From NCBI GenBank assembly GCA_023213315.1, contig JAKCPI010013841.1, forward strand, positions 60,107-124,106: a DNA stretch of 64,000 bases. The letters are read 5' to 3'. This document shows positions 1-12,440 of this stretch, piece by piece (the first letter of the stretch is position 1; every line of letters starts with the position of its first letter). Below the pieces are notes generated by a model. The model did not search any database. It worked only from the letters and a program-made list of their open reading frames with translations, and was not told the DNA's origin. Made by a program: the position numbers and the translations under genes. Source of the DNA: Euborellia annulipes (taxonomy: Eukaryota > Arthropoda > Insecta > Dermaptera > Anisolabididae).

Positions 1-560
1 CCCCCCCCCTTCGCCCCCATACAGTCAATTTTGATAGTTGATTTTTACAGGAATAGTTTCTTAAAGTAATAAAGAATAACTCTACAAAATTTGATCAAGA
101 TAGGAGAGAGTTTTAATTTTTGCCCCCACTCACATTTTGGATAGTTGGGAGTCGAATTTCAAAAAATCCTGAAATTACTTTTTAGATATTTGTATTTAGA
201 ATTTTATTAAGTAAAAATCAAGTAGATATCTTATCGTTCTTAATTGAAAATGCATAATTAGTGTAAACACATTGCAAAGATATTTTGCTCCTTTTGACCC
301 CTTTAGGGGTCGAATTTCAAAAAATCCTGAAATTAGTTTTTAGATATTTTAATTTAGTATTTTTATAAATAAAAAGCAAGTAGATATTTTATCGTCCTTA
401 AGAGATATCGAATAATCAGTGAAAACACACTTTGCCCCCTTTGACCCCCTTAGGGGTCGAATTTCGAAAAATCCTTTCTTAGTGAGCCCCTATGTCATAG
501 ATGTAATATCCTCTCCAAATTTCATGTTTCTATGTCCAGTGGTTCTGGCTGTTTTGATGA
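1..560. repeat. Dispersed non-coding repeat with C-runs
   Basis: Three spaced direct copies of a unit around 'ggggtcgaatttcaaaaaat' are seen near 150, 305 and 455, separated by A/T-rich sequence and C-runs. The end of the stretch resembles the low-complexity flanks of other repeats in the window. No open frame or splice structure was recognised. Confidence 0.5.
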
Positions 561-604
561 TGAGTGAGTGAGTGTATCGGGCAAAGAATTTTATATAATA
601 TATA

Positions 605-655
605 TAGATAATATATTTCGAGCTGTAATCTCATCTTCAGGAAAGAACAGAATTA
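605..655 (-). ncRNA. Hammerhead ribozyme relic (family with GAAAU)
   Basis: On the - strand the order CTGAAGA, a short GAG/CTC stem II, then GAAAU is present, which is the hammerhead core (CUGANGA, stem II, GAAA). The flanks do not form a convincing helix I, so this copy is probably degraded. The same stem II type recurs at about 12,070. Confidence 0.4.
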
Positions 656-717
656 TAGCTAATACAAAATTCGAATGCAAAGGTTTTTATAGGTTTAATG
701 AACAAGAGAGAGATTGT

Positions 718-852
718 TTTATTTCACAAAGAGAAACAAAGAGGTTGTCCTCTGCTTTATTTGTTTCTCTTTGTGAATCAACAACTCTGCTACTCTTGGC
801 AAAACAAAAAGTTTTTAATTGTTTTCTTTGTTTAAATTATTTTAAGGGATAA
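718..852. repeat. Fragment of ribozyme-palindrome repeat family
   Basis: Contains inverted copies of 'acaaagagaaacaaagagg' about 40 bp apart, followed by the motif 'gttgttgattcac' inverted and a 'gcagagttg'-type end. The same ends flank the hammerhead palindromes at 18.3-19.2 kb and 59.4-59.6 kb. No hammerhead core remains between the arms here. Confidence 0.5.
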
Positions 853-859
853 TCTCTTT

Positions 860-1595
860 TTTTACTTTATCCAATGCAAAGCATGGGTAAAGTATTGTAA
901 TCGCTCTCGGGGCAAGCGTGGCTTCAAAGGGTCCTCAGGTAAAGACTACGGAACCCATGGACTCAATTAAAGTCACAAATTGTAGTATTCAATTAGGTTG
1001 AATTTTAGCACGTGACGGTTTTGCCAAAAATTACAAGGGGTCTCGTCGAGAGGCCAAAAAGTGCGATTTTTTCATTTAGTGCGTGCGGATGGATGTATGT
1101 ATGTATGGATGGATGGATGTATGTTATCGTTTTTTTGGCCCACGATTTTTTCCACACCGTTGCACCGATTGAAATGAAATTGAAAACCTAGCATTCTTTT
1201 AACAAAATGAAGCGCTGATTAGTTTTTGGTACATATCGGCCCACAAACATTAGTACTTTATTTCAGTACTTTTTTAGTTTTTTCTAAATATCTTGAAAAT
1301 GACTTAACCAATTTTGATGAAATTTAATATCCTAATTAAGTACCTTGAGGACCACAAAAAAGGTTAAATAAAGTTTTTAGTAAAATTATATTTTAAAGTA
1401 CTTTACTCGAAAGTAAGATAGTACTTTTTTAATTTTTTAAATTCTTTAAAATTTATTCATTTGAACGTTTTAATATAGCTCATTTAGCCTTGCTTAAATA
1501 AGAATGGATAGGCTTCTCTCTGTGAAATGCTAAAAATTTGGGAGGAAATTTTATAAGTAACCATAGCAACTGCGTTGTTTTCTTATCCCTTACCT
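860..1595. repeat. Dispersed repeat with GGATG/GTATG microsatellite
   Basis: A (ggat)/(gtat) microsatellite at about 1,085-1,122 is followed by a segment ('ttatcg', 'cacgattttttccacacc', 'gattgaaatgaaattg') that recurs at 40,176-40,250 beside LTR element B. Repetitive and non-coding; no gene seen. Confidence 0.5.
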
Positions 1596-1599
1596 TTGC

Positions 1600-1945
1600 T
1601 GAAGACATAGAGGAATCGACTTTAAGCCAAAAATAGCGATTGATTCTCATCTAGTACTTGAGGAATAACCATTCTATATTGGATTTTTGACGTTTCGGTT
1701 TTTATTGGTAACCATTGCTGAAGACATAGAGGAATCGACTTAAAATCAAAAATAACGATTGATTCTCATCTAATACTTGAGGAATAACCATTCTATATTG
1801 GATTTTTGACGTTTCGGTTTTTATTGGTAACCATTGCTGAAGACAAGAGAAATCGACTTTTTAAACCAAAAATAGCGACTGATTCTCATCTGAAGCACTT
1901 GAGGAAATGATCTATTCTATATTGGATTTTTGGCGTTTCGATTTA
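1600..1945. repeat. About 119-bp tandem repeat, three units
   Basis: Three consecutive units each contain 'gctgaagacatagaggaatcg', 'gattctcatctaatacttg' and 'ggatttttgacgtttcgg' (wording varies slightly between units). The same unit forms the outer part of both arms of the large inverted repeat at 3.96-7.4 kb. A LINE copy lies between this array and that inverted repeat. Confidence 0.8.
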
Positions 1946-2049
1946 TTATAAAAAATAAAAAAAAAAAAAAAAAAAAATTAAAAAAAAAAAATAAAAAAAA
2001 ATAATAAAATAAAAAAAAAAAATTAAATAAAAAAAACAAATTAAAAATG

Positions 2050-3965
2050 GAAAAAAAAAATATGGACGAACGAAAGAAAATTTAAGAACAGAAAAAGACG
2101 AAGAGAGGGAAAGAAACATGTAAAAAATTAAGATGGAAAGTTATAAGAGAATGTAGAAAAGCAAAAGAAAAAAATGATTCAAGAAAAATGTAAAGAAGTC
2201 AACGAAAATCTAGTATTGGGAAGAAAGTTGATGTAGCCTATAGACAATAAAAAGAAATTTTCAAGAAGACAAGCCAAAAAGCAAGAACATAAGAGATAAG
2301 GAGGCCACATTATTCTAAACGAAAACGAACAGGCAAATAGATGGAAGGAACACCTAGAAGAACTCTATGGGAGAAGAAAAAACAATGAACCCAATAGAAG
2401 AAGAAGAATCTGTGGACGAAAACGAATTAGGGAGACCCCATACTCAGGTCAGGATTTCAGGACAGCTTTGAAGGAACTAAAAAATAATAGAGCACCCGGA
2501 ATAGACAATATACCAGCCCCGAAATCCTAAAGAACTCTGGGGAAAAAGGCACTTGACAAACTCTTTGAACTAATTAGCAAAATCTATAAATTGGGAGATC
2601 ATCCCAAAAGATTTCCAAAAAACAAAATAGTCACAGTCCCACACTTCCCAAAAAGACAGGCGCGGATAAATGTAAAAAAATTTCAGGACCATTAGCCTAA
2701 CCTCACATGCCTCCAAAATCCTAACCAAAATAATCCAGAGAAGAATAGAACAAAGAGTTGAAGAAAATCTGGGGAAGACCAGTTCGGCTTTAGAAGAAAC
2801 AGAGGCACCCGAGAAGCAATTCTCTCTCTTAGACTAATAATAGAAAGGGCTTTTATCAGGGAAGAATCTGTCTACATCGGATTCATAGACCTAGAAAAAG
2901 CATTCGATAACGTCAATTGGGAAATTATGTTTAAAATATTAAAACAGGCGGGAATAAAATTCAGAGAGAGAAGACTAATCTACAATCTATATCAAAACCA
3001 GACGGCAATTATAAATATTGGTGATGAACACAGAGAAGCCAAAATAAAAAAAGGTGTAAGACAAGGATGTGTGCTGTCACCCATGATTTTCAACTTATAC
3101 ATAGAAGAAGCGATTAAAGAATTCAAAGACAAAATTGATACAGGTATAGAAATCCAAGGTCAAAAGATCGCTATGTTAAGATTTGCCGATGACATTGCCC
3201 TTCTAGGAAGCAATAAAAAAGAATTAGAGGACGCCTTGAATGGAATTAACCAAATCCCTAATAGAAGAAATCAAAATGAAAATAAACAAGAATAAAACCA
3301 AGGTCCTAGTATGTACAAAAAAGAACAAACGAGACAGGAATGCATCAAAATTAACCAAGAAAACCTAGAAGGAGTTAAGGAATTCCGCTACCTAGGAAGT
3401 AAAATAACATGGGATGGGAGGAGCGAAAACGAAATTAAATCAAGAATTGCCCAAGCAAAAATGGGGTTTAATTCAAAACAAAAACTACTATGCTCCTCCT
3501 CAATCAGCTTAGCAAACAGGAAGTTGCTATTGAAGACATATGTATGGAGCATAGCCATGTACGGGTGTGAAACCTGGACAATTGGAAAAGCGGAGAGAAA
3601 GAGATTAGAGGCTTTCGAAATGTGGTGCTACAGAAGAATGATGAATATCAAATGGATGGATAAAATTACAAATGAAGAAGTTCTTGGAAGAATCGGAGAA
3701 AGAAGAACCTTGTGGAAGAGTCTGAAGAAGAGAAGAGGTCAGATGATGGGGCACACACTGAGACATGGGGGACTGCTTAGGGATATCTTGGGGGGGAGGT
3801 GGGAAAGAAAAGGGGAAGGGGAAGAACCAGATTAGAATATTTCAACCAAATAATTGGGGATATGGGATGCCAGACATTTAGAGAGGTTAAACAGCTGGCG
3901 GGGGACAGAGTCGAGTGGAGACGGATTGTTGCATCAAACCAGTCTTAGGACTGTATACTCAATGA
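2050..3965 (+). pseudogene. 5'-truncated LINE, reverse transcriptase ORF (copy 1)
   Basis: Second copy of the LINE at 43.25-45.22 kb. From about 2,800 it is nearly identical and keeps two open blocks: 2,927-3,295, with the RT signatures FADDIALL and RQGCVLSPMIF, and 3,311-3,835, with the thumb/C-terminal region (CETWTIGKAERKRLEAFEMW). Between 2,100 and 2,800 many 1-bp gains and losses in A or G runs destroy the frame relative to the second copy. The 5' end runs into an A-rich tract at 1,945-2,045. The 3' end carries an (ATG)n tail and joins the 119-bp repeat. An autonomous source is not in the window. Clade assignment is uncertain (APE-type LINE with an (ATG)n tail). Confidence 0.85.
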
Positions 3966-6900
3966 TGATGACTTGAGGAATAACCAGGTTCTATATTGGA
4001 TTTTTGACATTTCGGTTTTTTATTGGTAACCATTGCTGAAGACATGGAGGAATCGACTTAAAATCAAAAATAGCCATCGATTCTCATCTAATACTTGAGG
4101 AATAACAATTCTACATTAGGTTTTTGACGTTTCGATTATTATTGGTAACCATTGCTGAAGACATGGAGGAATCGACAGGAAATCGACTAAAATCAAAAAT
4201 AACGATCGATTCTTATCTAATACTAGAGGAATAACCTTATTGCATTCCATTTTTGATGTTTTGACCATTAATGGCAACCTCTACTGAAAACGTGGAAGAA
4301 TCGACTTAAAATCAAAAGACTAAATTCTTTTTGGTAAACAACTCAAGTCTGTAGAATGGTTACCAATAATAATCGAAACGTCAAAAAACCTAATGTAGAA
4401 TTGTTATTCCTCAAGTATTAGATGAGAATCGATGGCTATTTTTGATTTTAAGTCGATTCCTCCATGTCTTCAGCAATGGTTACAATAATAACCGAAATGT
4501 CAAAAATCCAATGTAGAATGGTTATTCCTCGACTATTAAATGAGAATTATTTTTGAATTAATGTCAACATGAACTACAAATTGCAAGTGATATCTGATTA
4601 ATAATAAAGGAACAAACATATTAATATTTCAAATGAATTTGGATAAAGTTTAGCAACGATCCGTTGCAGTTTATTAATATATAAATTGATAATAGAATTA
4701 TATTTATTATTAGAAAAAAAAAAAAAAAAATATTAAATAAAAAGGAAACAGAATGATTTTATTTAGTTTGAGTGTTGAAAAAATACAAGTCGTCAAATTG
4801 ACGGCATCCGGGCGTTTCTAGGGGAGATCTGAAAGTCCGGGCGTTCTAGTTGTTAAGACTCAGCAGACTCCAATAGCCTCAACCAGTGATATATTAATTG
4901 AGAAAATTAACTTCACAATTTCAAGTATAAGAGTGAGCTGCTGCGACGCCTTAAAAACAATATTCCGCAACCAGCACGCCCGAAACGTATATTTTTTTAT
5001 TTGATCCAAGTATTTATTATACTATATAGGTATGATGCATATATACATTTTATGTTATTATATGTATACTGTATTTTTTCTCTTTATTCATATTTTAATG
5101 GGTTTTTGCTGTTTTATCTGTAGATAGGCTTGTTGCCAGCTAGGTGGCTGCGGAAATCCATGAATGTGTATCGTCAGAGAACATACATCAAATTTATTTA
5201 TTCATTTTATCTTTTTTTTAATCATTAAATAAATAAATCTATTATTTTTGACACATATCAATATAATACTTTTTTGCATAATAACTCAATTAAACATAAT
5301 ACGAGATTTTACGCTGCATCTTACACAACGCTTCAAAGGGGTATTTCACGTAAATTTTTCAATTTTTTTTCACCATATTGATTTTGAATTTTCTGCAATT
5401 GTGATGTTTTTCTAGATAAAAATTATCGAACCAGTATTTTTTGAATTTTTCAGTAGTCTTATTTTTTTATAGGTTTTTCGGTTTTGGGTGGTTTGTTTTT
5501 TGCATTTGTAGTCTTCTGGGGATCCCCAAAATATGTATACAAAATTTGATTGTGTTTGGTCAGAAAGGGCTAAAATTTTCATTTTTGGCCCCTCTTTTTT
5601 TCGTCTGATATAATGTTTTAAACACATTAAAAAAAAATTATGTTCTTTTCAAAAATATATTCCCAGTTTTTTTATAAATAATTTTTTTTTTCATTTTTTA
5701 TACCTCTTCAAAATGTGGTTTCAGATCTTTATGCACCACATTTTGAAGAGGTATAAAAAATGAAAAAAATTTATTTATAAAAAAACTGAGCGCGGTACAT
5801 TCGAAAAGGACATAATTTTTTTTTAATGTGTTTTTTAAACATTATATCAACGAAAAAATAAAGAGAAGTCAAATGCAAACCTATTTGTATTTTTTTTGGG
5901 GATCCCGAGAATATACAAATGCAAAAAACAAACAAAACCGAAAAAGAGAAACTATAAATAAGACTACTGAAAAATTTAAAAAATACTGATTCGATAATTT
6001 TTTTATCTAGAAAAAACATCACAATTACAGAAAATTAATATGGTGAAAAAAAAGTGAAAAAACACGTGAAATCTAGCACAAAAAATAGCGTTATTTAGGG
6101 GGTATATTTAATTGAGTTATTAATACAAAGAAATATTATATTGATATGTGTCAAAACTATAATAGATTTATTTATTTAATGATTAAAAAATGATAAATGA
6201 ATAAATAAATTTGACGTATGTTCTCTGACGACACATTCATGGACTCCCGCAATAATCTTGATGGCAACTAGGATATCTACAGATAAAACAGCAAAAACCA
6301 TTAAAATATGAATAAAGAGAAAAAATACAGTATACATATAATAACATAAAATGTATATATCTGCATACCTATAGTATTAATAAATACTGGATCAAATAAA
6401 AAAATATACGTTTCGATGCGTATTTAATTGCAGAATAATGTTTTTAAAACGTCGCAGCAACTCCCTTTTATACTTGAAATTGTCTGGTTAGCAATCTCGA
6501 GTAATATATCACTGGTTGAAGGGATTTAAAAATGCTGAATCATGCCTATTAGAACGACCGGACATTCAGATGCCCCCTAAAGCCCCCGGATACCGTCAGT
6601 TTGACGACTTTACATTTTCAACACTCAAACAAATAAAATCATTCTGTTTCCTTTTATTTAATATTTTTTTTTCTAATAATAAATATAATTCTATTATCAA
6701 TTTACATATATTAAACTGCAACGGATCGTTGCTAAACTTTATCCAAATTCATTTGAAATATTAATATGTTTGTTCCTTTATTATTAATCAGATATCACTT
6801 GCAATTTGTAGTTCATGTTGACATTAATTCAAAAATAATTCTCATTTAATAGTCGAGGAATAACCATTCCACATTGGATTTTTGACATTTCGGTTATTAT

Positions 6901-7405
6901 TGTAACCATTGCTGAAGACATGGAGGAATCGACTTAAAATCAAAAATAGCCATCGATTCTCATCTAATACTTGAGGAATAACAATTCTACATTAGGTTTT
7001 TGACGTTTCGATTATTATTGGTTTGAACTCAAGCTTGAGTTGTTTGCCAAAAAAGAATTTAGTCTTTTTGATTTTAAGTCGATTCTTCCACGTTTTCAGT
7101 AGAGGTTGCCATTAATGGTCAAAACATCAAAAAAATGGAATGCAATAAGGTTATTCCTCTAGTATTAGATAAGAATCGATCGTTATTTTTGATTTTATGT
7201 CGATTCCTCCATGTCTTCAGCAATGGTTACCAATAATAATCGAAACGTCAAAAACCTAATGTAGAATTGTTATTCCTCAAGTATTAGATGAGAATCGATG
7301 GCTATTTTTGATTTTAAGTCGATTCCTCCATGTCTTCAGCAATGGTTACCAATAAAAAACCGAAATGTCAAAAATCCAATATAGAATGGTTATTCCTCAA
7401 GTCAC
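3962..7405. repeat. Foldback-like giant inverted repeat, arms about 1.7 kb
   Basis: The left arm (about 3,962-5,725) is matched in reverse by the right arm (about 5,735-7,405), with the centre near 5,720-5,750 ('tacctcttcaaaatgtgg' on both sides). The outer part of each arm consists of the 119-bp tandem unit. Inner markers shared by both arms include 'caacggatcgttgc', 'gacaaatgaataaa'-like A/T blocks and a copy of 'gttctctgacgacac'. The arms differ by substitutions and small indels, which argues against a read-foldback artefact. Tandem repeats at the arm ends are typical of Foldback/Galileo-like elements. No transposase was recognised. Confidence 0.8.
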
Positions 7406-7544
7406 CTATTAAATGAGAATTATTTTTGAATTAATGTCAATATGAACACAAATTGCAAGTGAAATGTGATTAATAGCGAACAAACATATTAATATTTCAA
7501 ATGAATTTGGATAAAGTTTAACAACGATCCGTTGCAGTTTATTT

Positions 7545-7815
7545 TATACGACATCAAATAAATAAAATACATGAATCAAATAGATCTCAAAAAAAAACCA
7601 AATTCTTATTAAATTATTTAAATTGATTATCAAATAATAATGAAAAATAATTAATTACTAAATAAATATTTATTAAATCGAAAAGTCACAACAATGAAAA
7701 TAAGTGTTTATAATGATCTTAAAACTGTTATACGTAGCTACACTGATTTAAGAGATTATTTTCTATTTAATAGAACTATTTAAAATTCTTGAGTTTAAAT
7801 GGATTGAATCTTGAA
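7545..7815. repeat. Fragment of the long-TIR transposon found at 15.3-16.5 kb
   Basis: Blocks such as 'gacatcaaataaataaaat', 'aaaagtcacaacaatgaaaa' and 'gtgtttataatgatcttaaa' match 16,010-16,260 in reverse orientation. Only an internal arm is present; the terminal CCGGGTGAG motif is missing. Confidence 0.65.
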
Positions 7816-7984
7816 GTTGCTGGTTGACTTGTTGGTGGAATTTATGAAAATTTAAAATAAAATTGGAGCAAAAATATCAATCTTTTTAAAAACTCGGTCC
7901 GCTGTTTGAAGTTTCGTTGTATTAATAATAATATTAAATGATAAATATTGAATTCTGATATTCATTTTGATTTAATATTTTTTT

Positions 7985-8335
7985 ACCTGGCGTGAGAATT
8001 GGGACCCGCGTGCACAAAGGAACGGATCGTTTTAGTCACCGTTCGGCAGCCTTCTAGATATTACGGACCACTAAATTCGCAATTTAAAATTTCGCAGACC
8101 ACTAACATAATTTTTAAAGGTACGAATTATTTACGAGAATTGAGTATGATATACCTACATAATATATATATTAATTTTAATTGCATTTATTTATCGATAA
8201 CACAAAAAGAATAATAATAAATAATAGTAATATATATTAAAAAATAGTGCGATATTTGCTGCTTAAATAATATATGAATTTTTTGGGGACCATTAAAATT
8301 ACGCTACGGACCACTGGTTGCCGACCTCTGGTTTA
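7985..8335. mobile_element. Possible hAT-type MITE fragment
   Basis: The right end reads 'ggttgccgacctctg', the usual reverse complement of hAT-type CAGAGGTCGGCAACC termini. The phrase 'cggaccact' recurs several times inside. A matching left terminus was not found, so this is either truncated or a chance resemblance. Confidence 0.3.
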
Positions 8336-9205
8336 AGTAACTAAGTTATCTAGAGTCAAAAGAGCATTCCTAGAATAAAACAAAATAATAAATTAATCCC
8401 TAATAATGATAAACAAGCCTGAACTTATATTTGGCATCCTTGCAATGTCTTAGCTCTAAAGGAAGAGATATCATTCTATCCCCGCCCTTTTTAGTTATTT
8501 TACTTGATTAGATTCTAATCAAAGAATCACCATTGTACATTTATAAAATAAAAAAAGTGAAAACTTATTTAAGTTAGAGACTCCCTTATAAGTAATCAGT
8601 AATAAATAAATAAATATAAATTGTTCATATACGCCTATATTGCTATATTATAAATACATCGCCTTAAAATATCAATAAAATCATTGAAAGATGTTTTCTG
8701 TATTTTTGAACCGCAAGTTCTAAAGCTGGAGAGAGCCCAAAATCTAATAATTCTCCGCATTGGAAATACAAATATTTTAGCACCAGAACTAAGTTATTTC
8801 ATTCATTAAGTTATCGTGGGTATCTGAATCACCAGGCACACTTTAAACATACAAACATGTAGAAAAAATACATGGTTGGAAATGATTTTTCTCCACGTTT
8901 CCAGATCATTTTTAAACACAATGAGCATAAAAAATTGAAAATTTTCTGGTGAATTCAATACTAAACATTGGAATAAAGCTGAATAAAAATATATTACATC
9001 GAAATTTTTTGCCAGAATTTTAATTAAAGTATAATAAAATTAACGGTGTCTCAACTTCTCGTAAAATTAAAATATCGTTATCAAAAAATAAACTGATGTG
9101 GCCATCCACATGACTTTACCATACACCTGGCCCCTCTCTTACATTTAACTAAAATAATTTATAATTTAAATTTAGGGGACGAAGAAAATATTATTTTTAT
9201 TATGG
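8336..9205. other. Gene-free A/T-rich stretch
   Basis: No open frame with recognisable protein features, no clear inverted or tandem repeat and no RNA gene seen. Confidence 0.4.
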
Positions 9206-9212
9206 ACCAAAG

Positions 9213-9305
9213 GATCATGGGGCTCGAACCCGGGATCTTCGCATAGTACTGCGAAGCATTTGTCATAAGAGCCTTAGGTCCTATATCACTAAGCTACTGA
9301 TCCCT
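9213..9305 (-). repeat. tRNA-like sequence, probable SINE head or tRNA pseudogene
   Basis: On the - strand an A-box-like block (TAGCTTAGTGATATAGG, 9,280-9,296) is followed about 50 bp later by a strong B box (GGTTCGAGCCC, 9,220-9,230). The spacing fits an internal Pol III promoter, but the arms do not fold into a clean cloverleaf and no 3' CCA-type acceptor pairing is obvious. Confidence 0.45.
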
Positions 9306-9429
9306 GAACCCAAACTAATACCTATTGTCTATATGAATTATGGAATTTACTTTTTAATCCTCTCCTCGTTCATTTTCGCAGCGTAGGCCTTGATTTAATT
9401 AATTTAATAAAATAATTTATAATTATTTA

Positions 9430-10175
9430 CGAAAGACACCCCCCCTCTTAATTTTGGGCCCATTAGCAATTAATAATATCTCCTTTTAATTATGAGACTA
9501 TTCTATTAGAAATATCAGCTTTCTTCGATTTTTGTTTGAAAATATTTTTGAACCCCCCCCCCTCTTTTTGGTCACTATCAATTTCACATAGTGAGTCATT
9601 TTCATAAGGTCGTATAGGGTGCATATGCGAAATTTCGTACAAATCGATCAAAGGGTCTAGGACTTATATTGATATTTTTTTGAACCCCCTCCCCCAATTT
9701 TGGCCCCCGATAAAAATAATAACTTTTTTTATTATAGGTTCATTTTACAGTAAATTTCAATTTTCTTGGTTTTTTTAGTTTGAAAATTTTATAATTTTAA
9801 TTTTTTTAAACCCCCCCTCCCCCCTTAATTTTTGGTTCGATTTCAACCAAAATCTAATCAGCTCTTAATCTCAATGCACCAAAACTACATGTGAAATTTC
9901 GTTTTGATATTCACACTAGTTTTTGAGCTAGAGCGTACACAAAATTTGGTAACGTACTAACAGACATTTTGACAAAATAATTAATATCTCGTAAAATATA
10001 ATTTTTTCGATGTTCACTCATTAGGGCTTTTTTGTAGACCAAAACGCCATGGTTTCGCTCAATTTTTTTTATCAAAATAGTTTCAGCCGTTTTTGAGATA
10101 TTTTGAAAAAACGAAGCAAAAAAAACACTTTTTTCATGCACGATTACAATACTTGACCATACCCTGTATGGTAAA
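9430..10175 (-). repeat. Dispersed non-coding repeat R-A (copy 1)
   Basis: On the - strand this starts with 'ggtatggtcaagtattgtaa' and includes 'aatatctcaaaaacggctga', 'aaaaagccctaatgagtgaa' and 'gctagctcaaaaactagt'-like blocks, then several units ending in C/G runs. Further copies lie on the + strand at 40,500-40,832, 49,632-50,290 and 58,262-58,545. Short open frames inside are shared repeat sequence, not genes. Confidence 0.8.
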
Positions 10176-10295
10176 GTAAAATACTAATGCTATTGTAGGC
10201 ACAATCCCTACATGTTGTTAAAATAAATTTGATTCTTGTGATAAATGAAAAATAATTTTAGGTAAAAGATTTAAAACTATTTTTTTGTTTTTCAG

Positions 10296-11625
10296 AATAA
10301 TTTATATGGAACTTGTCAAGCCACCTACTCAATTTTACCAACAAACAATCATGAAATTCATATACGTAAATTTGTGGACCATTCTTCTTGTAAGAACCAA
10401 CTAATTAAAACGCGTACTTTTGATCGTGTGTTTCCTTGTTCTCCAAAAAAAGGTACTTCCTACATAGAAATATCTCTCAATTAATTATATTTAAAAAGGT
10501 ATGATTGTACATCGCTGATTAAACTTGGCTAGATCATAAAACAGCATGGATTCTATGATCTAAATATAATAGAATTTATATAAAAAAGATGAAATCTCTA
10601 TTTGATTGATTCCTAGGTCGAATCCTCAAGTAGCCAAAGACTTTTTGTGCTGGAACCTTCAAAACAAAAAACTGGTCTCTTACAATTGAATTATCTCGAA
10701 GGTAACGGATCCAACTTGTTTTTACCATTTCTTCAATATGGAAACTCCAAAATATGTATTTGTAAGGTATTTAATTTTAAAATTGAACTCATGTGTTTTT
10801 TATATAATATTTTAAAAGTATAATTAAATAATACGATTATTGTTTGTTTTTTAGCCAAAAACTTAAATTGGAAAATTTAGAAAGTGAACCAAAAACAAAT
10901 GTTAACTTTGTTCCTGGTAATACAAAAACATCTTTGCAATATGAGTTTGCAACATTGAAAGCGCCACCTGTAAAACAAGTTATTGAGTACTTGGAAAAAA
11001 TTGCCGAAACATTATCAATTAATGTTGAAAAAAGTCGATCAAGTGATATTGTATCATCTTTAGATACAATCCTTTTGAAAAAATGGCTATCAGCATACAG
11101 CAAAGATCAAATTCTGGAACTTTATCAACAAATTACCGATAAAACTGTTCTCAAGTAAATACCGTCTCTTTTTTTATATGCTTTTTTAATTATTCTTTGT
11201 GTATTTTCTGGGTAGAATCATATCCTTAAGTTTTTACCCACTTTTATTCCGCCGATTATCTGGAAATTGCTTACGTATCTATACTTAGGTATATACGATG
11301 ATACAATATTTATTTCTTGAAATCCGAAAATTATTAACTTTAACTTTAAAAATATTGGCGAAAGTGTCTAATATTCATATTGTTTAAATAATATTTGAAT
11401 CTTAGAGAATTATATCAAATTTTTTAATTTTTATTAATTATAGGAATATAATGAATCATTTTCTTCCTTCTATTGGCACAACTGCATCGTTAGAAGTTGT
11501 ACTACATTTTTTCACAACTACTGAAGAGCCAAATGAATTCAATGCCGATATGCTAACTTCAGCCGTCTTTTTTCTAAATGATCCAAAAAGAAGAAGATTT
11601 TCTTATGTTTGAAAAAGTAATGTAA
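10296..11625 (+). CDS. Large lipid transfer protein, N-terminal lipid-transport domain exons (partial)
   Basis: Four exons can be traced: 10,296-10,452, about 10,617-10,766, 10,855-11,154 and 11,444-11,625. Most have AG/GT borders, and exons 3 and 4 join in phase. The first exon has the family pattern GTCQATYS followed by a Cys about 25 residues on. The second ends near FLPFLQYG, the third begins SQKLKLENL and continues into helical sequence (LKKWLSAYSKDQILELY), and the fourth has the LLTP-like block PSIGTTASLEVVL. This order matches the beta-barrel to alpha-helical transition of vitellogenin/apolipophorin/MTP proteins, which bind and move lipid in the secretory pathway or haemolymph. Exons 1-2 and the end of exon 4 need 1-bp changes in A runs to stay in frame. 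Upstream exons were not found; downstream ones seem to lie on the opposite strand at 46.7-56.6 kb. The subfamily is unresolved. Confidence 0.65.
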
Positions 11626-12044
11626 CACAATACTTGGTTTTCATCGTATAGGGTTAAAACTATAAGAAATAATTTTTAAGAAATTTGGAGAAGTATTTAA
11701 TATTCAATTTATAAAAAACAGTCATTTTTTTATAAAAATATTTGCTTATTCTGAAAACTTTATTCTCTTTATCAGTAGAGAATTTTGAAGCTTAAAGGCC
11801 CCAACGTTAATATGTGCGTGAGCTACTTTCAAAGTTAAAATCATCCTGTGACACTAATTACAATCAATTTACTTATTGCTTATACAACCTTATTTATACA
11901 TTATTATATAAAATATGTACAACCAAAAAAGGCGACCAAATCTTTTAAAATATTTAAAATTATATAGTTATAATTAAATTAGGTTGTAGTTGGTGGTGTT
12001 TCACAAGGAGAAAAATTAAAATACAAAGATTTTTTTTAGTTTAC

Positions 12045-12092
12045 TCTATATATTTCGAGCTCTTAACTCATCGTCAGGAGAACATTGACTAA
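12045..12092 (-). ncRNA. Hammerhead ribozyme core (CTGACGA ... GAAAT)
   Basis: On the - strand CTGACGA is followed by a GAG/CTC stem II and GAAA. The preceding TTCTC pairs with GAGTAA after a short helix III, giving helix I. This is a complete type I minimal hammerhead layout with a UA cleavage site. Confidence 0.6.
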
Positions 12093-12177
12093 AGATAACA
12101 TGATATTTTGAACAGAATTTATTTTAATTTTTAATATGATGGAGAGTTATTTATGACTTAGTCTAGCATAAGCCCTA

Positions 12178-12440
12178 CTATCGTTTCCGGCTTCGGGACT
12201 TCATCAAACTGTTGACGCAGTTCTTCACGTTCGCTAGAAAAGCGAGGACACTGGAAGAAAACGTGTTCGACGTTTTCCTCCTCAAACAACAAGTGGGGAA
12301 AACAGGTGAATCTATCAGGTTAAAGCGGTGGAGATATGACCTAAAGCACCCGTGCCCAGACAAAAACCATGTGAGGGAAAAATCAATGTCTCCATGATTT
12401 CTTCCCATCCACCTCCCAATGTCATCACAGCCGTTTTGAC
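12178..12440 (-). pseudogene. R1/I-like LINE ORF2 C-terminus fragment
   Basis: The - strand frame contains LSGHGCFRSYLHRF followed by DSP and Cys-containing sequence, the hallmark C-terminal region of R1- and I-group LINE ORF2 proteins (usual consensus: LSGHGCFR.YL.RF..., then a CP..C...EH.. zinc-like motif). The zinc-like part is distorted and the open frame overruns into non-LINE sequence upstream. It is short, degraded and without a polymerase core. Confidence 0.7.

Noticed and set aside
1600..1945. Regular spaced repeats as a CRISPR array
   Set aside because: Units are about 119 bp with no spacers and the context is eukaryotic.
1600..7400. CTGAAGA motifs in the 119-bp tandem units as hammerheads
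   Set aside because: No GAAA follows at stem II distance (the sequence has GAC), and no stem II forms.
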